Shown one piece after another: positions 1-6,320 of a stretch of DNA of 29,588 nt. The notes under the pieces were generated by a model. It was not told the DNA's origin and did no database searches. It saw nothing but the letters and a program-made list of their open reading frames with translations. Both the position numbers and the translations under genes were made by a program. The stretch is from NCBI GenBank assembly GCA_026387965.1, contig JAPLKR010000070.1:1-29588 (forward strand), written 5' to 3'. This DNA comes from Fusobacteriota bacterium (lineage in GTDB: Bacteria > Fusobacteriota > Fusobacteriia > JAPLKR01). Every line of letters begins with the position of its first letter. The first letter of the stretch is position 1.

Positions 1-77
1 TGAACAGGTAGCTCCCATCCGTTGTACTCAATCAGTTTAGCACCCTTGTAACAGTTAAAAAACGGGGTTTTTTTCAT
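1..77 (-). CDS. gcvT: Aminomethyltransferase (glycine cleavage T protein), N-terminal fragment
   Basis: Only the first 25 codons are inside the window; the gene runs off the left edge. The peptide starts MKKTPFFNCYKGAKLIEYNG and continues WELPVQ. This matches the conserved GcvT start (TPL-x-x-x-H-x-x-x-GA-K-x-x-x-F-x-GWE-x-PVQ), in particular the GWELPVQ signature. GcvT transfers the aminomethyl carbon of glycine to tetrahydrofolate in the cytosolic glycine cleavage system. The ATG at 75-77 has an excellent ribosome-binding site (AGGAGGGT at 81-88). lpdA, whose product is the L protein in this system, lies 159 bp upstream on the same strand, which supports the call. I saw no clear glycine-riboswitch core in the short leader. 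The fragment is short, so the call rests on one motif plus context. Confidence 0.8.
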   Translation of the reverse strand, partial: MKKTPFFNCYKGAKLIEYNGWELPV

Positions 78-204
78 AAGACCCTCCTCAATAGTTTATT
101 CATTTGTAGCGCTCTTCAATAAATTATTCGATTTTTTCACCATTAATACTCCAAAATTTATTGACCTTTTAAATTCGTGACTTAAACACTCTATAATTAC
201 AAAT

Positions 205-226
205 AAGCAGGAGTCTCCCCCTGCTT
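205..226 (-). terminator. Possible terminator hairpin after lpdA
   Basis: A 7-bp inverted repeat (AAGCAGG at 205-211, CCTGCTT at 220-226) begins 11 bp beyond the lpdA stop. On the minus strand it is followed by a weak T-rich stretch (ATTTGTAATT). The poor T tract makes this a weak or attenuating terminator at best, so some read-through into gcvT is plausible. Confidence 0.4.
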
Positions 227-236
227 TAACACTATT

Positions 237-1586
237 TTAATGTATCGAAAGTCCAAAAAGTCCTTCTGCACACTCAACCACAGACTCGCTTACCGTTGGA
301 TGTGCGTGAATAGTATGAATGATATCCTCTGCTTTCAGCTCATTTTCAATCGCAAGAGCTAACTCATGAATAACAAGATTGGCATTTTTTCCCACCATAC
401 TCGCTCCTTTTAGCACGTTATCTTCAGAGAAAATCATCTTGATAATACCGCCGTTATCTCCCTCTACCAAGGCTTTTCCGCTTGATTTCAAGGAGTGTTT
501 CGTTACTCTGTATCCATCAGGCATCTCACGTTCACGCACTCCCACTGTTGCAAGTTCAGGAGTTGCAAATACACACCCTGGAACACATTTTACCATTTTA
601 AATGGCTTTTCCATAATCACATTTGCAACCGCTTTACCTTGATAAATAGCATAATGCGCAAGTTTTATCTCACTCGAAACATCTCCTATGGCATAAATGC
701 CTTTAACTGAAGATTGAAACCTTTCATCTACGGCTATATGACCTTTTAAAAGCCTAATACCAATCTCTTCTATACCTAATCCTTGTATATACGGAGTACG
801 TCCAATAGCGATAACCACTTTTTCAGCTTCCAATGATTTCCCATTTGAAAGGGTTATCACAACATTATCATGCGTTTCAATTTTTTCAACGCTTACCCCC
901 ATATGTAGCTTTATTTTTTTACGCTTAAATGTCCTTTCAATCTCTTGTACAATATCTTCATCTTCCGTTGGCAACACATGATTTGCAATATCTACCATAT
1001 CGATCGCTACTCCAAAAGAGTTGAAAAGCGCCGCTATTTCACACCCTATTACCCCCGCGCCAATTACAACCATACTTTTTGGCAAGTTCTCCATTTTTAA
1101 TATATCGCTGCTATTGAGAATACGCTTGCCATCTGTCTTAAAACTATTGATTTCTAACGGTTTTGATCCAGTAGCGACCACAATGTTTTCTGTTTCGAGT
1201 GATACTATCATTTCAGAAAGTTGAATTTCAACTAAATTTGAATTCATAATTTTTGCTTTACCATGAAAAATTTCAATTTTGTTTTGACGTACTAAATACT
1301 CGATACCCTTTTCTAAAATAGAGACCACCCACTCTTTTCTCTCTATCACTTTTTCAAAATCTAAACTCACTCCCTCAACTTTAATACCAAAATCAGAGAA
1401 TAGTTTTAACATGTCAAGACGTTTTGCTGACTCAATATAACTTTTTGTTGGAATACACCCTTCATGTAGACAAGTTCCCCCAAGCCTTGATTTCTCAACT
1501 AGAGCCACTTTCGCGCCCATTTGAGCTAATCTTATTGCTGCAATGTACCCACCTGGTCCACCACCGATCACTACTGCCTTATACAT
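237..1586 (-). CDS. lpdA: Dihydrolipoyl dehydrogenase (E3 / glycine cleavage L protein)
   Basis: This FAD flavoprotein reoxidises dihydrolipoamide on lipoyl proteins and passes the electrons to NAD+. The 449-residue length is normal for E3 without an N-terminal lipoyl domain. The FAD-binding GGGPGG sits at residues 8-13. The redox-active disulfide is in GGTCLHEGCIPTKS (Cys39 and Cys44). A second nucleotide-binding motif (VIGAGVIGCE) lies near residue 175, and the FAD ribityl motif (YAIGD) near residue 297. The C-terminal catalytic pair His429/Glu434 is in HAHPTVSESV. The ATG at 1584-1586 is preceded by AGAGGAAGG. The gene lies upstream of gcvT, so its partner is most likely the glycine cleavage H protein, although service to a 2-oxoacid dehydrogenase is not excluded. 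It ends in TAA and has all family residues, so it is probably functional. Confidence 0.95.
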   Translation of the reverse strand: MYKAVVIGGGPGGYIAAIRLAQMGAKVALVEKSRLGGTCLHEGCIPTKSYIESAKRLDMLKLFSDFGIKVEGVSLDFEKVIERKEWVVSILEKGIEYLVRQNKIEIFHGKAKIMNSNLVEIQLSEMIVSLETENIVVATGSKPLEINSFKTDGKRILNSSDILKMENLPKSMVVIGAGVIGCEIAALFNSFGVAIDMVDIANHVLPTEDEDIVQEIERTFKRKKIKLHMGVSVEKIETHDNVVITLSNGKSLEAEKVVIAIGRTPYIQGLGIEEIGIRLLKGHIAVDERFQSSVKGIYAIGDVSSEIKLAHYAIYQGKAVANVIMEKPFKMVKCVPGCVFATPELATVGVREREMPDGYRVTKHSLKSSGKALVEGDNGGIIKMIFSEDNVLKGASMVGKNANLVIHELALAIENELKAEDIIHTIHAHPTVSESVVECAEGLFGLSIH

Positions 1587-1635
1587 AACTTTTACCTTCC
1601 TCTCTAAATATCTTGAATCAATACTTTAATGACAC

Positions 1636-2731
1636 CTAAAAGTTACGAATGAACTTCCCGAGGGTATCTACATTTTCCTGCGCTTGTTCTTTAACTATTT
1701 TTTGCCATTTCATATTACTTGAATAGAACTTTTCAAGCACTTGTTTATTAATCACCGTATAACGCTCTTGATTCATATCACTTTGTGAATGCAACCAACA
1801 ATCCACCCTCATAGCTGTGCGAACGCTCACACGATCTCTACTACCAATCACATGCGGCACCAACAATGGCGTCTGCAATTAGCTGAGCTGTCATCTCAAT
1901 TGCGGTCCCAATAGGTCTACACGGAACGAGTGCAAACTCATGATCTGTAAGATGTGCTTTGTCACCGAAGCACTCAAAAAAGGTCCTTGTATTTAATTCA
2001 CTCGTATCTCCAACTCCCATTAAATTAGCATCTCCTCTCTCTTCAGGACCTACATGAAAATCCAATACACCAACCATATGCTTATTCTTTAAGTACCTGT
2101 CTACAATTTTTTTCAATTGAACACAACTTCATGAAGCAGATTCTCCGCCATAATACGGCATATTCCAAAATTTATATTGTCTTTTTCTAAAATGTTCTTC
2201 AAAATGACTATATAATGAACTTTCCACGACATCATGAATTTGCGCATTTGTCTCTGCAACGCTTCTCTCGTTCCAATTTTTGGGAATCATATAATCTTTA
2301 ACTCTCTCAAAAAGCCTGTTTACAGGAAGTTTATCAAACTGGAGCAAACAATTTCTGTTTACCTCAATTCCATGCTCATCGCATCGCCGATAATATGCCA
2401 TTCCACACGGATTCAAAGCATGTATCAGGAGTATCGCAGTATCTTCATCTACAAAACCTACGACGCCTTTTTCTATGACAAAATGTAAAATCATACTGCC
2501 TGTATACCCATCAACGCCACTTGTACCCGCAATCAACACAAGTGCCTTCTTAGCATCTCTCGGACCAAGATACACCATATCTAAATACGATTTTTGACTA
2601 TTTTTATCTCTAAGCGGACGATGAATAGCTTTGTGAATATACTTTACCCTATTTTTTTTAATTGATTCCAGTTGAGTTGTAAATGCTTCTCTAAAAATTT
2701 TATAGTTAATTTTTATCAGGTCTTCTTGCAT
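1636..2731 (-). pseudogene. DUF2817 (M14-like metallopeptidase family) gene, broken by TGA and a frameshift
   Basis: Three consecutive pieces reconstruct one DUF2817 protein of about 365 codons, the usual family length. Residues 1-200 carry the family's LLIHALNPCGMAYYRR and EVNRNC motifs and end at YYGGESAS, then TGA (2129-2131). The same frame continues directly as SCVQLKKIVDRYL with DFHVGPEE, so this is a nonsense codon and not a frameshift. From memory of family sequences (YGG-x-x-P-S/T-W-S), the TGA falls on a conserved tryptophan. A second break, a true frameshift between about 1841 and 1878, separates the last piece, which carries the C-terminal AMRVDCWLHS and FYSSNMKWQKIV. The usual zinc motif GTHGVEG reads GTSGVDG (Ser71, Asp74), so an expected ligand His and an acidic residue are altered. 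The ATG at 2731 has GGAG upstream and the final stop is TAG. Two lesions plus an altered metal site point to a dead gene. Confidence 0.8.
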
Positions 2732-2766
2732 AATTTCTCCTATATTTTTTTAACACTTCTATTCAC

Positions 2767-2794
2767 ACTATACCACTTTATAAAATTTTGTAAA
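2767..2794 (-). promoter_or_regulatory. Promoter of the DUF2817 gene
   Basis: On the minus strand, TTTACA (2789-2794) lies 16 bp from TATAGT (2767-2772). The -10 is preceded by TGG, forming an extended -10. It is about 36 bp upstream of the start codon. Confidence 0.5.
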
Positions 2795-2885
2795 GTTAAT
2801 TTTTGCAATTTAATTTCTATATTCTAGGTTATCTGTATTGAGCTCCTAACCCTATTTCTCACAATTTTAAATTCAAATATATTTC

Positions 2886-2913
2886 AAAAAAAAAGAGTAG
2901 GCTCTCTACTCTT
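2886..2913 (-). terminator. Rho-independent terminator of the prfA-prmC operon
   Basis: The inverted repeat AAGAGTAG (2893-2900) / CTACTCTT (2906-2913) has a 5-nt loop and is followed on the minus strand by a run of T. It begins 12 bp after the prmC stop. Confidence 0.85.
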
Positions 2914-2925
2914 CTAAAAGTCATA

Positions 2926-3777
2926 TTATTTAGTGGCCACAGCAATTCTTGGATTTAAAAAATAATCTTTAACTATTTGGATATTTCGATACTTATATTT
3001 TTCAAAAAGTTTGATAATCCCAAGCTCTTGCTTATACCCTATTTCGAATACAATAACACCCTTTTCATTTAAGTGTTCATTAGCTTTTCGAAGAATTCTT
3101 TCATAGATTTCATAGCCAGAATTTTCAGAAAAAAGCGCAATTTTAGGCTCTTTTAACGTCTCTATCGGCAAATTTCCATACTCTTCAAACCCAATATAAG
3201 GTGGATTTGAAATAATCAAATCAAAATCTTTGACTGCAACTGCCTCAAAAATATCACTTAACACAAATTGACAATTTTTCACCTCTAATCGACCAAGATT
3301 TTTTATCGCTACATCTAACGCCTCTTTTGAAATATCTACACCCATAACTGTTGCATCCGTACGCTCTAATGCCACAGTTATGCTTACAATGCCACTTCCA
3401 CAACCCATATCTAATACTTTTGGTGTTCGAACGCCACTAATTCTTTTTAAAGCCTCTTCTACAACAAGTTCTGTTTCAATCCTTGGGATTAATACACTCT
3501 CATCTACAAAATATTCTCTTCCATAAAATTCTGCCAAATTAAAAATATACTCAATTGGAATGCGTTTTTTTCCACGTTTTATCATGGCAATTCGTATCAT
3601 ATCAAGTTCGTTTTCAAAAAGTGGGCGATTATATTCTAAGTAAAGATTAAGTCTTTTCATCTTTAAAATTTTCGAAATAATAATTTCAGCAGATAACCGT
3701 GGCATTTCCACGCCATTTTTTTCTAAATAAGCACCGCTTTGTGTCAAAATGGAAAGGACAGTTTTGACCTCTTGCAT
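2926..3777 (-). CDS. prmC: Release factor glutamine methyltransferase
   Basis: PrmC uses S-adenosylmethionine to N5-methylate the glutamine of the GGQ motif in release factors, which raises termination efficiency. The 283 residues show an N-terminal helical release-factor-binding region, the SAM-binding VLDMGCGSG (residues 121-129), and the catalytic NPPY (191-194) that defines glutamine/adenine N-methyltransferases. The ATG at 3777 follows the prfA TAG with no gap, and its AGGAG ribosome-binding site lies inside the end of prfA, so the two are translationally coupled. The substrate gene is therefore immediately upstream. The stop is TAA, followed by a strong terminator. The prfA-prmC arrangement is common in many bacteria. 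Confidence 0.96.
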   Translation of the reverse strand: MQEVKTVLSILTQSGAYLEKNGVEMPRLSAEIIISKILKMKRLNLYLEYNRPLFENELDMIRIAMIKRGKKRIPIEYIFNLAEFYGREYFVDESVLIPRIETELVVEEALKRISGVRTPKVLDMGCGSGIVSITVALERTDATVMGVDISKEALDVAIKNLGRLEVKNCQFVLSDIFEAVAVKDFDLIISNPPYIGFEEYGNLPIETLKEPKIALFSENSGYEIYERILRKANEHLNEKGVIVFEIGYKQELGIIKLFEKYKYRNIQIVKDYFLNPRIAVATK

Positions 3778-4851
3778 CTAATCTCCTAAATTTTGAAGTT
3801 GCTCAGTTTGAGTAAATGTAATCATAGCATCAATCATCTCATCTAAATCACCATCAAGATACGCATCTAATTGGTGAACTGTCATTTTAATTCTATGATC
3901 CGTTATACGTCCTTGTGGGAAGTTGTACGTTCTGATTTTCTCTGAACGGTCTCCTGTTCCCACTTGGCTTCTTCTATCGGACTCAACGGAACTTCTTTGT
4001 TTTTCAAGCTCAGCCTCGTAAAGTTTTGCAGCAAGTACCTTCATACATGTTTCACGATTTTTTATCTGCGAACGCTCTTCTTGTGAGGAAACTACAATTC
4101 CCGTTGGAAGATGTGTCATACGAACTGCAGAGTCTGTCATATTTACATGCTGTCCACCCGCTCCGCTTGAACGGAAAGTATCTACTCTTAAATCCGCTGG
4201 ATTAATCGGAACTCTTTCAACCTCTTCTAACTCAGGCATGACTGCAACCGTTGCTGTCGATGTGTGAATTCTTCCTGATCCTTCAGTCTCTGGAACACGT
4301 TGTACACGATGAACACCACTCTCAAATTTAAATCTTGAATAGGCTCCCTTGCCATTAATGATAAACACTGCTTCTTTGATTCCACCAACACCAATATCAG
4401 AGCGATCAATAATCTCGATTTTCCAACGACGACGCTCAGCGTAACGGATATACATTCTAAAAAGATCTCCCGCAAATAGAGCCGCTTCATCACCCCCAGC
4501 ACCTCCACGAATCTCAATAATTACATTTTTATCGTCATTTGGATCCTTTGGAAGAAGCAAAAATTTAAGCTCTTGCTCGAGCGCAGGCATAATTTGCTCA
4601 AGCTCTTTTAACTCTTCCATCATCATTTCACGCATTTCAACATCTTTTTCTGTTTTCAAGCCCTCTTTGATGAATTCTAAATCTTCATTTTTTGCTTTAT
4701 ATTCTTTGTATTTTTCCACAATAGGGGTAATCTCTGTTAATCTTTTGTTGCATTCGATCATTTTTCTGTGATCATTTAAAACTTCAGGCGTTACTAACTC
4801 ATCATTTAATTTTATAAACAGTCCAATAAGCTCTTCTAATTTATCAAACAC
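3778..4851 (-). CDS. prfA: Peptide chain release factor 1
   Basis: RF1 recognises UAA and UAG in the ribosomal A site and triggers peptide release. The reading frame is open from an ATG at 4866. However, the family start MFDKLEEL corresponds to GTG at 4849-4851, with a TGAGGTG ribosome-binding site at 4856-4862, so I place the start at the GTG, giving 357 residues. The codon-recognition tripeptide is PET (residues 187-189), matching the RF1 PxT pattern. The peptidyl-tRNA hydrolysis motif GGQ is at about 232-234 within SSGAGGQHVN. Coupled prmC follows directly. The stop codon is TAG, which RF1 itself reads. RF1 does not read UGA. This is relevant here because no gene in the window ends in TGA. 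Confidence 0.96.
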   Translation of the reverse strand: MFDKLEELIGLFIKLNDELVTPEVLNDHRKMIECNKRLTEITPIVEKYKEYKAKNEDLEFIKEGLKTEKDVEMREMMMEELKELEQIMPALEQELKFLLLPKDPNDDKNVIIEIRGGAGGDEAALFAGDLFRMYIRYAERRRWKIEIIDRSDIGVGGIKEAVFIINGKGAYSRFKFESGVHRVQRVPETEGSGRIHTSTATVAVMPELEEVERVPINPADLRVDTFRSSGAGGQHVNMTDSAVRMTHLPTGIVVSSQEERSQIKNRETCMKVLAAKLYEAELEKQRSSVESDRRSQVGTGDRSEKIRTYNFPQGRITDHRIKMTVHQLDAYLDGDLDEMIDAMITFTQTEQLQNLGD

Positions 4852-4883
4852 AGCGCACCTCACCATTATTATTCTATTCTCGA

Positions 4884-4913
4884 ATTATACCATAAATTGA
4901 CTTTAAAAAGCAA
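4884..4913 (-). promoter_or_regulatory. Promoter of prfA-prmC
   Basis: On the minus strand, TTGCTT (4908-4913) is separated by 18 bp from a consensus TATAAT (4884-4889). TGG directly precedes the -10, giving an extended -10. It is about 33 bp upstream of the GTG start. Confidence 0.7.
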
Positions 4914-4934
4914 TATTAACCCCATCTAAAAATT

Positions 4935-4962
4935 AACAAGGGAAATAAATATTTCCCTTGTT
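4935..4962 (-). terminator. Terminator of the DUF1385 gene
   Basis: A perfect 12-bp inverted repeat (AACAAGGGAAAT / ATTTCCCTTGTT, loop AAAT) begins 3 bp after the DUF1385 stop. On the minus strand it is followed by AATTTTTAG. It separates this gene from the prfA promoter. Confidence 0.8.
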
Positions 4963-4965
4963 ATA

Positions 4966-5898
4966 CTATTTAATGGTCTCGGCTTTTATTATTTCTGTTG
5001 CATTCTCAACCTCTTGTCCAAGTGACACTTTTAATGCAACAATAGCAACTTCAAGTTGATCTTCTGTTGGCTTCTTAGTTGTAATTTTTTGCACCCACAT
5101 ACCAGGTTTTGCCAATATTCCAATAATAGGATTAGATAAATGGCGACTCGAATACCTTTGCATCTCATAAGCAATTGCTGCAATAATCGGCAAACAAACA
5201 ATTCTAATACAAAATTTCAACAAGTTTTTTATAACAAACACATGTGTATGTATAAACGAAGTATCTACAATGGAAAAAACAAAAATACTTAGAACTAAAA
5301 CAATCACAATAAAGCTTGTTCCACATCTTGGATGTATCGTTGTAAATTTATCCACTTCACTCGGAACTAACTCTTTATGGTTTTCATAAGCAAAGATTGC
5401 TTTGTGCTCGGCTCCGTGATATTGAAATACTCTTTGAATATCTTTTAAAAAGGAGATAAGTGATATATAACCAACAAAAATTACAATCCTGACAATACCT
5501 TCAATAACATTTTGAGCTAATGTTGTTTTAGCAAAGCTTCCTATAAAGGCTGGAATAAAGAAAAACACAGCCACCCCAATTAAAAGTGATATGATCATCG
5601 TCAAGGCAATTGCAGTTTTTGAAAGTTCTTTTCCATCCTCTTCGACACCTGCTTGAACAGCAGAAAAGTTAAGTGCTTTCATTCCTACAAAAAGAGAATC
5701 CCATAAAAGGATAACCCCTCTAATAAAAGGAATTTTATACCATTTTTTATTATTCGTTGAAAGTGCCATCTTTTCATAGACAATATTTCCATTAGGTGTT
5801 CTAACTGCAGTAGCGATGTTTTCACTTCCACGCATCATAACACCTTCAATTACAGCTTGCCCACCCACACTTGGTATTTTACATTTTTGCTCCGACAT
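4966..5898 (-). CDS. yqhQ: DUF1385 (YqhQ-type) integral membrane protein
   Basis: The 310-residue protein opens with the family signature GGQAVIEGVMMRG (about residues 12-24). HGAEHKAI and HPRCGTSF follow in the middle; their conserved His and Cys residues led to the label of putative metal-dependent enzyme. Several hydrophobic stretches (about residues 95-120, 133-150, 195-215 and 225-245) indicate a multi-pass membrane protein. The biochemical function of the family is not known to me. In many Clostridia and some other phyla it sits next to prfA and prmC, as here, so a link to translation or envelope biology is only a guess. The ATG at 5898 is preceded by GAGG. The stop is TAG. The gene has its own consensus promoter and terminator, so it is a separate unit. 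Confidence 0.88.
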   Translation of the reverse strand: MSEQKCKIPSVGGQAVIEGVMMRGSENIATAVRTPNGNIVYEKMALSTNNKKWYKIPFIRGVILLWDSLFVGMKALNFSAVQAGVEEDGKELSKTAIALTMIISLLIGVAVFFFIPAFIGSFAKTTLAQNVIEGIVRIVIFVGYISLISFLKDIQRVFQYHGAEHKAIFAYENHKELVPSEVDKFTTIHPRCGTSFIVIVLVLSIFVFSIVDTSFIHTHVFVIKNLLKFCIRIVCLPIIAAIAYEMQRYSSRHLSNPIIGILAKPGMWVQKITTKKPTEDQLEVAIVALKVSLGQEVENATEIIKAETIK

Positions 5899-5944
5899 AG
5901 TGCCTCTATTCTTTATTAAATATTTTATGCAATATTTCTACTAT

Positions 5945-5973
5945 ATTCTATCCGTTTTATGAGAAATTGTCAA
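5945..5973 (-). promoter_or_regulatory. Promoter of the DUF1385 gene
   Basis: On the minus strand, a perfect -35 TTGACA (5968-5973) lies 17 bp from TAGAAT (5945-5950), about 47 bp upstream of the start codon. Confidence 0.75.
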
Positions 5974-6030
5974 TTCGAGAGAAAATAGCATAAAAAACAA
6001 TTAAAAGTTGTAAATAATAATTAGTTTTGC

Positions 6031-6060
6031 TTGACTTTGTATCACTTTTTTTTGTATGAT
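6031..6060 (+). promoter_or_regulatory. Promoter of the P-type ATPase gene
   Basis: TTGACT (6031-6036), an 18-bp spacer and TATGAT (6055-6060) form a good housekeeping-type promoter. Transcription would begin near 6067, leaving an unusually long leader of about 250 nt before the ATPase start. Confidence 0.7.
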
Positions 6061-6066
6061 AACTTA

Positions 6067-6320
6067 TAGTAAAACGATAACTAAAAGAAGGGAGTAAATA
6101 TGAAAAAATAATTTCACAATGATATTAGTATGCTTAAACTTAACGATACTGCGTGTTCATAATGAAATTAGGAATCAATTACTTATTTTATTTATCTTTT
6201 ATACTAATCCATACTGGAATTCGGTACATTTCATAGTATGATGAGCTAATTTTGTTACAAAAAAGTAGCAATTACTTGTACCAAAAAATAAAATAGTTTT
6301 TATGAAAAGGAGAATTAAAG
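6067..6320 (+). other. Long 5' leader of the ATPase gene with a minimal start-stop ORF
   Basis: The leader holds a convincing ribosome-binding site (GGGAG) followed by ATG AAA AAA TAA at 6101-6112, which encodes only Met-Lys-Lys. Removing one A would join the start to a 43-codon hydrophobic reading frame ending in two TGA codons near 6240. An imperfect inverted repeat (TTTTGTTACAA at 6250-6260, TTGTACCAAAA at 6276-6286) lies just upstream of the ATPase ribosome-binding site. This could be a regulatory leader peptide, a remnant of a small gene, or neutral sequence. I recognise no known riboswitch. Confidence 0.35.

Noticed and set aside
78-236. Glycine riboswitch upstream of gcvT
   Set aside because: The gap is only 159 bp and includes the lpdA hairpin; I could not identify the conserved aptamer core.
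4852-4866. ATG at 4866 as the prfA start
   Set aside because: It adds five residues not seen in the family, while GTG at 4851 matches MFDKLEEL and has a ribosome-binding site.
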